From Lineus longissimus (taxonomy: Eukaryota; Nemertea; Pilidiophora; Heteronemertea; Lineidae), in the NCBI RefSeq assembly GCF_910592395.1, contig NC_088315.1:14245808-14305807 (forward strand): DNA of 60,000 nt, written 5' to 3'. Position numbers and translations under genes: made by a program. The notes under the pieces are model-generated. The model did not search any database and was not told the DNA's origin. It saw only the letters and a program-made list of their open reading frames with translations. This document shows positions 9,524 to 16,410 of this stretch, piece after piece (positions within the stretch are counted from its first letter, which is position 1; the number at the start of each line of letters is the position of its first letter).

Positions 9524-10486
9524 ATGGACTTCATAATCAATGAACAAGAATGTAATGAAGCCAAATTTGAGTACTACTTAACAGACCAATTAGACATAAA
9601 ATCCATTACTTTGAAATCGATAACCTTTTACAATTCATGGTGGACAGGTGATTTTCTACCAGAGGGAGTCAGGATTTTCTCATTTCTAGTCGAAATAACC
9701 AGAATTACAAAACATGAGCCCTTAGATAAACAATTATGGTGTATGGATGAATTTAGGACATTATTTGCTCCTGGACTTGAAACAGATACACTTGAAAAGG
9801 AAGTCATGAAAATTTGCGAACGGCATTTGGAAAATGAATCTACCACAACTAAAGACACCATTACTCAATACACATTTCCATACTCTCGACATTTTAGTTT
9901 AAGTGAGTTTTGTGAGGTATGGCAAAAATACATAAAAGAAATTGGAATAAGCCATGTGAACATTTACTGTGATAACAATAATTACATAACCCTTGAACTT
10001 ACAGAGGATAAAGAGTACCCTCTGAAAGTAGACAAGTTAGATAAAAATGAAAAAATCAAGATTGAGAGAAACACAGAAGGTTTTCAAATAAGCAAAACCA
10101 TAAGAGAAGTGATAGAAAAACAGCTCACAGTGGTGAATGAGTGGTTTGGCTTTAAGCAAACTAAATTCACCAAGAAAGGAAAATACTACTCCACAAGACC
10201 ACTCAACTTTTACAGGAAATATCTATTCCTGCAAGCTAATTTGGTTGACAAAGCTAAGACCCTCTACAACAATAAACCATCTAACATTTTCTGCATCATA
10301 CCTGTAGATGATGGTGACCAAATAAAAATGCAGCGATACGAACCGAATTGTAAGAAAACGATAAATAAGTGTACTAATCACATAAAATTCGAAATCACTG
10401 ATGAGAATGGTAAGCTAGTTAATTTCAGAGGAACAGAGGTTTCTTTAGAGTTAAGAATCGAGCTCTGCTCTCAAGACGAAGTCTGA
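9524..10486 (+). CDS. unrecognised 320-aa element protein, possible minor structural protein
   Basis: Divergent from the polymerase, with 23-57 bp between the possible start codons, so the two probably share a promoter region. The protein is rich in beta-prone segments and has no transmembrane helix. The C-terminal block (IKFEITDENGKLVNFRGTEVSLELRIE) recalls the end of minor-capsid or penton-like proteins of Polintons and virophages, which often finish with a 'DENG...V.F.G' strand pair; this is a weak pattern from memory. The last ~9 residues (ELCSQDEV) and the region around the stop are contributed by a double-hairpin repeat at 10460-10484. It faces the 168-aa gene across a 73-bp gap. Confidence 0.65.
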   Translation: MDFIINEQECNEAKFEYYLTDQLDIKSITLKSITFYNSWWTGDFLPEGVRIFSFLVEITRITKHEPLDKQLWCMDEFRTLFAPGLETDTLEKEVMKICERHLENESTTTKDTITQYTFPYSRHFSLSEFCEVWQKYIKEIGISHVNIYCDNNNYITLELTEDKEYPLKVDKLDKNEKIKIERNTEGFQISKTIREVIEKQLTVVNEWFGFKQTKFTKKGKYYSTRPLNFYRKYLFLQANLVDKAKTLYNNKPSNIFCIIPVDDGDQIKMQRYEPNCKKTINKCTNHIKFEITDENGKLVNFRGTEVSLELRIELCSQDEV

Positions 10487-10544
10487 CTACGACAAGGTCC
10501 AGAGAGCAAAGTTCGACTCGAGCTATGCTCTCAAGACGAAGTTG
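10460..10544. repeat. cluster of three double-hairpin repeats at a convergent gene junction
   Basis: Starts at 10460 (plus), 10490 (minus) and 10520 (plus), exactly 30 bp apart with alternating orientation. The first has second stem AGAC/GTCT, changed on both sides and still paired. The cluster overlaps the 3' end of the 320-aa gene and fills most of the gap before the oppositely oriented 168-aa gene. Confidence 0.92.
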
Positions 10545-10559
10545 GACCACCTGATGAGA

Positions 10560-11066
10560 TCATTCCATTAAAGGAATAGTACATTTCTTCTCTTTAACTA
10601 CAGGTTTAACAAGAGGGTTAATTGATCCCTTCATGACTGCTTCATTCGGACTACGTCCAGAGAACAAAGTTCGATTCAAGCCTGATCGCTGCTCTTTACT
10701 TACTTTTTTAGGAAGTTTCTTAAACATAATGAATGCTGCTAAAATAACGGCACCTAAACCTAGTACATAGACATAAGTATTACTACTAGATTCACGCAGT
10801 GATACATCAGTATTTTGAGATTGTGGTTCTTCTTCCTCTACTTCTTCTTCCTCCTTTTCCACAACTCTGTTTTTTGGTGAGGAGTCCTGTACTTTAAATG
10901 TCGTCTTATCCTTTTTTATCCTCTTAAATTCCTTAGATCTTCTACCCAGTTCTCTAGACCATGCTAATTGTTTCTCTGATCGAGGTTTCTTAGACACTGA
11001 AACTTTAGTCGGACTTTGTCCTGAGAGCATAGCTCGAGTAGTATCAGTTACAGTTTCAAGTTCCAT
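10560..11066 (-). CDS. small single-pass membrane protein
   Basis: A 168-residue protein: basic N-terminal half (KKPRSEKQLAWSRELGRRSKEFKR), an acidic Glu run (~residues 71-80), one clear transmembrane helix at ~97-116 (YVYVLGLGAVILAAFIMF), and a short basic tail. No signal peptide is obvious. Proteins with a similar basic-linker-TM plan seem to accompany related elements in other invertebrates, from memory only. Hairpin repeats sit near both ends (11011-11035 read as RAMLSGQSPT, and 10648-10672), outside the TM segment. The function may be membrane anchoring of a particle or replication complex. Confidence 0.7.
   Translation of the reverse strand: MELETVTDTTRAMLSGQSPTKVSVSKKPRSEKQLAWSRELGRRSKEFKRIKKDKTTFKVQDSSPKNRVVEKEEEEVEEEEPQSQNTDVSLRESSSNTYVYVLGLGAVILAAFIMFKKLPKKVSKEQRSGLNRTLFSGRSPNEAVMKGSINPLVKPVVKEKKCTIPLME
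10648..10672 (-). repeat. double-hairpin repeat copy in 168-aa gene C-terminus
   Basis: On plus: GGAC-TAC-GTCC, AGA, GAAC-AAA-GTTC, the same subtype as the copy at 3323. Confidence 0.88.
11011..11035 (-). repeat. double-hairpin repeat copy in 168-aa gene N-terminus
   Basis: On plus: GGAC-TTT-GTCC, TGA, GAGC-ATA-GCTC. Read in frame on minus as RAMLSGQSPT. Confidence 0.9.
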
Positions 11067-11088
11067 TTATCTTGGCCGAATTTAATTC

Positions 11089-11113
11089 GAACTATGTTCT
11101 CATAACCAGGTTA
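11089..11113 (+). repeat. divergent double-hairpin copy between 168-aa and 260-aa genes
   Basis: GAAC-TAT-GTTC, TCA, TAAC-CAG-GTTA. Both stems are altered relative to the majority sequence, and all eight base pairs are kept. It is the most diverged copy and the best single example of structure outlasting sequence. Confidence 0.78.
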
Positions 11114-11115
11114 AT

Positions 11116-11898
11116 TTAGTCTTCTTTATCATCACTACCTGTGATATCTAGACTTTCATCTATTGATTTGTCACATTCAGAGACAGTCATATTTGGTGTA
11201 TTCATATTTGATGCAGTCATACTCGATGTAATCATAGATGATTCCTCATGACAATGACCTAAAGTAATAAGTGTTGTTGAGGCAAGTGCAGTTAATGGAC
11301 CCATTCTCAAACTCAACCATCCAAGCCATTTATCCAACTCGTTAGTTATCAAATAATCATTTCTAAGATCATGGTAAAGATCATCTTCATCATCTATTGG
11401 TAATAACCACCTTGATAATTTAGTGTAAGCTTTAATTACTGTCTTACCCAAAGAATCATTAAGTCTGGCAGCCATCTTTGTTTCATACATTCTATGGTGT
11501 TTTAAGATTTCTTTTTCAGTCATATTATCTAAGTCATTAAAAGTTATTTGTTTATTAAGGAAATCCTTGCTTTTACCAGTTGCAACTAGAATCTCTAAGT
11601 CTTGTTTAGCTTTAAGACCACTATCAGTCAAATAGTTCAAATTTTGTTGATTGCTACTTGAACCTTGTTGATTGCTAGTCGGACTTTGTCCTGAGAGCGT
11701 AGCTCGAGTTGATCCTAGTTGGCAACTAGAATTAACTATTCCCTGACTAGGATTAACTAAATTTGAACTATTCAACTGCTTGTTTGAAACTTGTTGATTT
11801 GTAGAGCAGTTCTGTTGAAAGTTAGTTCTGTTTTGTTGGTAACTACCAGTGTTCTGTTGGTTAGAAGCCCCAACTCGAGCTAAGCTCTCAGGACTCAT
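11116..11898 (-). CDS. Gln/Asn-rich protein with helical C-terminal domain, unrecognised
   Basis: 260 residues from the ATG at 11898. Residues 1-95 are Gln/Asn/Ser-rich (repeats of NQQN type). The conserved-looking part (~110-205) is helical and charged (MTEKEILKHHRMYETKMAARLNDS...LLPIDDEDDLYHDLRNDYLITNELDKWLGWLSLRMGPLTALAS) with a short hydrophobic segment. An Asn-rich 23-codon frame starts upstream at 11966 and ends in a TGA that overlaps this ATG (ATGA). That junction lies in a degraded hairpin copy (11877-11894), so the original N-terminus was probably longer and has been frameshifted, unless the overlap is used for re-initiation. Function unknown. Confidence 0.65.
   Translation of the reverse strand: MSPESLARVGASNQQNTGSYQQNRTNFQQNCSTNQQVSNKQLNSSNLVNPSQGIVNSSCQLGSTRATLSGQSPTSNQQGSSSNQQNLNYLTDSGLKAKQDLEILVATGKSKDFLNKQITFNDLDNMTEKEILKHHRMYETKMAARLNDSLGKTVIKAYTKLSRWLLPIDDEDDLYHDLRNDYLITNELDKWLGWLSLRMGPLTALASTTLITLGHCHEESSMITSSMTASNMNTPNMTVSECDKSIDESLDITGSDDKED
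11681..11705 (-). repeat. double-hairpin repeat copy in 260-aa gene
   Basis: On plus: GGAC-TTT-GTCC, TGA, GAGC-GTA-GCTC. Read as RATLSGQSPT within the Gln-rich region. Confidence 0.9.
11877..11894 (+). repeat. truncated double-hairpin repeat at 260-aa gene start
   Basis: GAGC-TAA-GCTC, TCA, GGAC is present and the 3' half of the second hairpin is lost. The region just after it (11895-11898) holds the overlapping stop and start codons. Confidence 0.75.
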
Positions 11899-12017
11899 AA
11901 CACCATTTGTTTCATCTGTTGTTCAATCACTGCAGATGTCTGACTATTCATTTGCTGATTATTCATTTAAAATTATGGAAAAATGACTGTTAAGTGCAAA
12001 ATGCTGTTTTCACAACT

Positions 12018-13124
12018 TTATTGCATCTTAACACTAGATCGGGCTATGCTCTCAGGACGAAGTCCGGCTCGAGCTGTGCTCTCAGGACAAAGTCCGGCTG
12101 GTGCTAACTTAATACTACTGATGCAGTTATTGTCTCGACCTGCACTAGCACTCAGTAAAACGTCAAACTGCTTGTCAATATCCTGGTCATATTCCTTCTC
12201 AACCTTGTAATTCTGGAAGAAAATACTTTCAGTGAAATCATACCATAATCTCTCCAAATCATTAACTCGCTCCTTGTTGGTTAAAAAAGGTGTAAATATT
12301 ACATAATCAATTTTCAGCGTTTTAAAGGCTTGGTGTAAAAATACCTTGGAGTTAATGGTGACCTTGACACCACAGTAATGCAGAAATCTAAGGAAAGCAT
12401 AGTACACTAGTCTAAGGTCAGTGATATTCTCATCGGTTAATTGCGGTTTACCAATTGCCCTGTTAATAAATTCAATGGCAAGAAACCAATCATATTCCCC
12501 ACAGTGAAATTTAAAAAGCATGGCTTCACCATGTAACCCTTGGTTACATAACTTAGAGGGGAGAGTGTTAATACCCATTTTTAGGGCTGACTGAAGAGTA
12601 TTTTCATATCTCTGCTTACTAAGACATTTTCTGTGACTTGAAAAGTAGCACTGTAAATACCCTTCCACAAAGTCCTTTAAATACTTAACTGCCGATTCGG
12701 ACAGCCGACTCCATCCAAGTTTCCTTAGAATACTGTCAAAGTAACGTGTCTTGTTGTCAATATTGATCTCAAGAGTTTTAAAATCATCGTCGTAAGTAGT
12801 CGAATTGCAATTGGTGCAGAATTGATACTTCACAGTTTTAGCTGCGTACCTTGCTGAATTCAAGTTTTTTTGATACTCAAAAAGTGTCCACCTTTTACAA
12901 TTACGGCAGAATTGGGCATTAGTGTTGGTACTGACGTCATATTCTTTCATTCTTGGCAGGACTACTTTGCCTGTCTCAGTCGAGCTTTGCTCTCTGGACT
13001 TTGTCCTAGTCGGACTTCGTCTTGAGAGCATAGCTCGATCCATAACCCTAGGACGAAGGAATCCAGTAAGATTTTCATTGCTACATTTACTAAAATAGTC
13101 TTTTAATGAGATGTATTTATTCAT
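12018..13124 (-). CDS. zinc-ribbon-like 368-aa protein, unrecognised
   Basis: The best-conserved-looking part spans about residues 65-340. A Cys2-Cys2 pair (CRNC and CTNC, about 32 residues apart) suggests a zinc ribbon. The rest is helical with several aromatic and Cys/His residues (HKCLSKQRYENTL, HGEAMLFKFHCGEYDWFLAIEF). No transmembrane segment. Hairpin repeats lie only at the two ends: an inverted pair near the N-terminus (12982-13036) and two direct copies at the C-terminus (12041-12095). Both terminal extensions may therefore be repeat-derived. A DNA-binding or terminal-protein role is conceivable but unsupported. Confidence 0.65.
   Translation of the reverse strand: MNKYISLKDYFSKCSNENLTGFLRPRVMDRAMLSRRSPTRTKSREQSSTETGKVVLPRMKEYDVSTNTNAQFCRNCKRWTLFEYQKNLNSARYAAKTVKYQFCTNCNSTTYDDDFKTLEINIDNKTRYFDSILRKLGWSRLSESAVKYLKDFVEGYLQCYFSSHRKCLSKQRYENTLQSALKMGINTLPSKLCNQGLHGEAMLFKFHCGEYDWFLAIEFINRAIGKPQLTDENITDLRLVYYAFLRFLHYCGVKVTINSKVFLHQAFKTLKIDYVIFTPFLTNKERVNDLERLWYDFTESIFFQNYKVEKEYDQDIDKQFDVLLSASAGRDNNCISSIKLAPAGLCPESTARAGLRPESIARSSVKMQ
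12041..12095 (+). repeat. two direct double-hairpin repeats at 3' end of 368-aa gene
   Basis: Copies at 12041-12065 (first stem GGGC/GCTC) and 12071-12095 (GAGC-TGT-GCTC), exactly 30 bp apart in the same orientation. They encode two successive Gly-Leu-(Cys/Arg)-Pro-Glu-Ser-like decapeptides. Confidence 0.9.
12982..13036. repeat. inverted pair of double-hairpin repeats near 5' end of 368-aa gene
   Basis: Copies at 12982-13006 (plus, spacer TCT) and 13012-13036 (minus; second stem GGAC/GTCT with one wobble), 30 bp apart. The spacer TCT turns what would be TGA in the gene's frame into AGA. Confidence 0.92.
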
Positions 13125-13171
13125 ATTTACATAATAATTATTTTTTAAACATTGTTTTGATAGAAGTTCAC

Positions 13172-14710
13172 CTAAGACCTTTTACGTGATTTTAAGGCTT
13201 TACGTGATTTTAAGGCTTTAACACCCCCAATTAAACCATAAATTATGGAACTAACAATAGCAATAACTGCTATGATCAGATGTTCGGCTAGAAAGCCAAC
13301 AACTGCACCAATTGTTTTCAGGAGAAATGATACGATAGAACCGATGATTCCCGGTAAAGCCGCAGCTGATTTCTTGGCTAGTTCTTTTAGCCATTCAGCA
13401 AACTTCTTGAGACCTTCTTTTACTTTATCTGGTATTGATGGTTTTGGTCCTGGTCCAGGTTCTGGTGTAGGTCCTGGAGTTGGGTCTGGTCCTGGAGTTG
13501 GGTCTGGTCCTGGAGTTGGTTTTACAGATTTAGTGGCACCACTTAAAGCACTACTGATACTGAGACCTAGAGTTGTAAATGTCATAACAACAGCTGTTAT
13601 TATGGCGCTAATAGTTACACCATACGTCTTAAAAAGTAACTTTATTCTGTCCTTCAGAGGAATAGTTGAATCTGGTTTCTTTAGAACATCAACAATTAAA
13701 CGTTTAATTCTTCTAGTTTGTGACTCCCTGTCATTGTCTAACCTCCATACCTTTGACTGTTCCTCATGCAATTTGTCATTTAGTTCATCTATTTGCTTTT
13801 TCAAATCCACTTTATCTTTAGTATCTTCTTCTACAGACTTTACATAGTCTCTTGTTAAATCATGAATTTTTTTTTCTAGTTCTTGTATTTGCATGTCCTT
13901 ATCCCTCTTTACTGCAGCTAGTTTATCACCAGCCTGTTTTAACCCTCTAAGTTCTCTCAAGGCATTTTCAGTAAAACCCAGTGATTTAAGTTCATCATCA
14001 TTAGAATCAATTAATTTATCTATTGGTTTGTTTGAACTGTTTACCTCATTAATTACTGCATGTGTTTCAGGGGTTACTAATGTAGGTTGACTTACTTGTG
14101 GGTCAGGTGCAATCATACCTCTAATCATGTCAGCAAATCTAGTACCATTATCCTCAGTTAAAGGAATAAACTTTACCTTTTCTCCATTTTTATCAGGATA
14201 TTCAAATAAATTTTTGTTTCCTCGTTTATCTTTTATCAAATCAAATTCAGAATTTCTCGGATTGTAATAAAGTTTGTTTCCATTGTAACTAATGTGTGGT
14301 GAAAGATTACTCAATTTTTTCTTGTCATAATTCCAGTTTGATCCTCCCAATGCTGTATCAAGTTTATCCTCTATTGTATCGTAACTTAACTCCTTTTCCA
14401 TCAATTCAGGGGCAATACCTCTTACTCTTTCTCGAGGTGTAGTGAATGAAGTTTCAGTAGTAAGATTTCCACCTCCTGTGTTGTATGTTGTGCCGTCATC
14501 TTGAAAAGTTCTATTGGTTTCACCTGTATTAGGATCTATCTCATCCATTTGGATATATTCACCTCCTGTGTTGTATGTTGTGCCGTCATCTGGATAAGGG
14601 AGATTCTTTCTCATTTCTAGAATTTGTTCAAAAGTTCCTGATGATGATGATGATGATGATGATTGTGGATCGTAATCACTCATTTCATAATTTTCACCTC
14701 CTTCAGCCAT
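13172..14710 (-). CDS. coiled-coil membrane protein with Pro-Gly-Asp linker, probable structural protein
   Basis: 512 residues. N-terminal low-complexity part with an 8-Ser run and two copies of DDGTTYNTGG (~41-50 and ~71-80); predicted coiled coil ~250-335; hydrophobic helix ~363-390; a repeated PTPGPDPTPGP linker ~398-425; an amphipathic/hydrophobic C-terminal region ~430-497 with two membrane-like stretches; and a basic tail in which KALKSR is tandemly duplicated. This plan (long coiled coil, membrane anchors, stiff Pro linker) suits a virion or host-membrane protein, but that is inference. From memory, similar C-termini (LPGI.GSI.SF..K..G...FLAEH) are frequent in uncharacterised proteins of cnidarian genomes. 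It is the only sizeable gene right of the polymerase without a hairpin repeat. 10 bp separate it from the 489-aa gene upstream. Confidence 0.75.
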   Translation of the reverse strand: MAEGGENYEMSDYDPQSSSSSSSSGTFEQILEMRKNLPYPDDGTTYNTGGEYIQMDEIDPNTGETNRTFQDDGTTYNTGGGNLTTETSFTTPRERVRGIAPELMEKELSYDTIEDKLDTALGGSNWNYDKKKLSNLSPHISYNGNKLYYNPRNSEFDLIKDKRGNKNLFEYPDKNGEKVKFIPLTEDNGTRFADMIRGMIAPDPQVSQPTLVTPETHAVINEVNSSNKPIDKLIDSNDDELKSLGFTENALRELRGLKQAGDKLAAVKRDKDMQIQELEKKIHDLTRDYVKSVEEDTKDKVDLKKQIDELNDKLHEEQSKVWRLDNDRESQTRRIKRLIVDVLKKPDSTIPLKDRIKLLFKTYGVTISAIITAVVMTFTTLGLSISSALSGATKSVKPTPGPDPTPGPDPTPGPTPEPGPGPKPSIPDKVKEGLKKFAEWLKELAKKSAAALPGIIGSIVSFLLKTIGAVVGFLAEHLIIAVIAIVSSIIYGLIGGVKALKSRKALKSRKRS

Positions 14711-14720
14711 AATTACTTAT

Positions 14721-16190
14721 TTATCTAACCATAAAAGCAATCAATGTACCAACAACTGAGTAAAGCATGAATTTAATTGTTTCATGAGTATCATCCTCCT
14801 TCTCAACTTTGGTGTCAAGTTTAGTAGTAGTAGGAATATTCTTTGAGGTTTCAGTTGTTTTTGGTGTATCAACATTACTATTTGGTTTATGACTGGTCTC
14901 GAGCTTTGCTCTCAGGACGAAGTCCGTCTTGACAGTACCAACACTACTCTTAACTCTTATTTTCTTAGAACTATTTCCTTCCATCAGTGGTGATGGTAAG
15001 GTCTTTTTGTGGTTAATGTCAGTCTTACCGGGTTTAGCATTTTTTGGTGCTATTAAAATGTTATTATTGTAGTTATCCAGCTTACCAATAACGAGTACCA
15101 TATTTGATCCTATGACATACAATCCTGGTGCTATTACAGAATCTAGTCTTGTATGAGTGTCACTCACTGCTTTTTGATATCTTTGAATTGAAGTGGGAAT
15201 ATCAGGATGTTGATTAATCGAGTCCTTTAATAGTTTGTTAATTTCCTTCTGAGCATCCAATTCTGTACCCGGTACTCCAATTATTGGTGTTCTGGTCAAC
15301 GCCTGAGCACCCAGAATACAGTAAACATATGTTCTTATTGTGTCATTCAACCTCTCTATTCCAGGATTAGAGAAACCATTTGATTTAAATATCATGAATT
15401 GTTGATAGGTTTGACATTCATTTTGTGTAATTACATCAAATACATTCTTGTGTTGTTTCACATGATACTTAATGAAGGTATCTGGATATTTGAAATTAGC
15501 CATTCCAGCATCCCAGTCTTTACTGAACATCGGTGGCATTCTATTTTCATGAACTTGCATGAGGAAGAAATTGATTTTAGAATCATTGATGTAATATCCG
15601 GGATCAGTTATGTTCGGGTTGTAATCCGGTACACTCCATGACCTCCAACCACCGTTATTTTCAAACACCGAGAAATCGTACTCGTCTTTTAAACCAAATT
15701 CACTCAATAACCCTCCTAGTTTCCTACGGTTAATGTTATTGTTTGTCTCATTAAAATCACTTTCACCTGGAATTGGTATCTCTAGATTCTTCATGATCTT
15801 CAATATTTGATAGTAAACATGAAACCTGTAAATTGATCTTAACAATGGGTCACTGTGATTCAAGTGATCGTCTATTGAAATACCACAACCTGTTGTAGCA
15901 AACCAAACAGCCATGTTAAATTGGTTCTGGTAAATCGATAATGGATTCTTTTCCAGTCGCAGACAGTCTTTCTTATTTTTCAGGCTCAAAAACCCAGGTG
16001 TTATCTTAGTTTCTTGTAGTCTGAAGAAGTTATTAGTATTAACAGTTACTTCTAAATTAAAGAAGTCATAGGTGAATTTACTTTTATGTTGATTTGCTAT
16101 TGGATAATACTTTATTACTCCAGAAGCTGATGAATAATTATGTTTGGTTTTAACTTCAGTTTTGGATAATGAAGACAGTAAAAAGGCCAT
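14721..16190 (-). CDS. large conserved-type element protein, capsid candidate
   Basis: 489 residues. The first ~390 form a globular, mixed alpha/beta region with aromatic-rich motifs (NQFNMAVWFATTGCG, RFHVYYQI, LNDTIRTYVYCILGAQ, SIQRYQKAV, APGLYVIGSNMV, YNNNILIAP). A Ser/Thr/Lys-rich stalk follows, then one transmembrane helix at the extreme C-terminus (FMLYSVVGTLIAFMVR). From memory the block AFVYC.LGAQ...QRYQ.A...APG is shared by a large uncharacterised family in cnidarian, chelicerate and lancelet genomes; I cannot verify this here. As the largest soluble-looking protein in an element lacking a recognisable capsid gene it is a candidate major structural protein. The hairpin copy at 14901-14925 lies in the stalk. 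Confidence 0.75.
   Translation of the reverse strand: MAFLLSSLSKTEVKTKHNYSSASGVIKYYPIANQHKSKFTYDFFNLEVTVNTNNFFRLQETKITPGFLSLKNKKDCLRLEKNPLSIYQNQFNMAVWFATTGCGISIDDHLNHSDPLLRSIYRFHVYYQILKIMKNLEIPIPGESDFNETNNNINRRKLGGLLSEFGLKDEYDFSVFENNGGWRSWSVPDYNPNITDPGYYINDSKINFFLMQVHENRMPPMFSKDWDAGMANFKYPDTFIKYHVKQHKNVFDVITQNECQTYQQFMIFKSNGFSNPGIERLNDTIRTYVYCILGAQALTRTPIIGVPGTELDAQKEINKLLKDSINQHPDIPTSIQRYQKAVSDTHTRLDSVIAPGLYVIGSNMVLVIGKLDNYNNNILIAPKNAKPGKTDINHKKTLPSPLMEGNSSKKIRVKSSVGTVKTDFVLRAKLETSHKPNSNVDTPKTTETSKNIPTTTKLDTKVEKEDDTHETIKFMLYSVVGTLIAFMVR
14901..14925 (+). repeat. double-hairpin repeat copy in 489-aa gene stalk
   Basis: GAGC-TTT-GCTC, TCA, GGAC-GAA-GTCC. The TTT loop (instead of TAT) avoids a TAG in the gene's frame, which reads DFVLRAKLE. 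Confidence 0.9.
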
Positions 16191-16295
16191 TTATTTTAAT
16201 GGAATAATCTCACCAGATGGAGGAAGTGTGACGTTAACATCATGTCTCCATGGACAGAATAACATTTGCCTTTAAACCATAGTGATATTCAGTTG

Positions 16296-16397
16296 TACAA
16301 TGGCCATATCAGATGTTGCAGTCATTAATTATTTGTGCTTGCAAATTACAATGGCCATATCAGATGTTGCAGTCATTAATTATTTTTGCTTGTCAAA
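16296..16397. repeat. two-copy 51-bp tandem repeat right of the element genes
   Basis: The unit beginning TACAATGGCCATATCAGATG occurs at 16296 and 16347 with very few differences. It lies ~100 bp beyond the last gene of the Polinton-like element and may belong to its terminal region. Confidence 0.85.
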
Positions 16398-16410
16398 GAC
16401 ATGAAAAGGC

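Larger units (their letters stand above)
1..16260. mobile_element. Polinton/Maverick-like virus-like element, left end outside window
   Basis: A compact set of genes with gaps of 4-90 bp between most of them. It combines a retroviral-type integrase with a C-terminal chromodomain and a protein-primed family B DNA polymerase, the pair that defines Polintons. Order, left to right: integrase, HNH protein, 89-aa and 219-aa proteins on plus; polymerase on minus; 320-aa gene on plus; then 168-, 260-, 368-, 512- and 489-aa genes on minus. The left terminus is outside the window and the right terminus was not identified, so 16260 is approximate. The usual Polinton packaging ATPase, maturation protease and double-jelly-roll capsid protein are not recognisable. 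The polymerase is broken, so this copy is probably inactive by itself. A private 30-bp double-hairpin repeat is scattered through all of it. Confidence 0.85.

Noticed and set aside
10551-10590. CTGATGAG next to a hairpin cluster as a hammerhead ribozyme
   Set aside because: No GAAA element, no stem II and no pairing arms follow. The match is only eight bases.
13245-13847. 200-codon plus-strand ORF opposite the 512-aa gene
   Set aside because: It is the antisense shadow of the Pro-Gly-rich and hydrophobic region. The minus-strand frame has the coherent domain plan.
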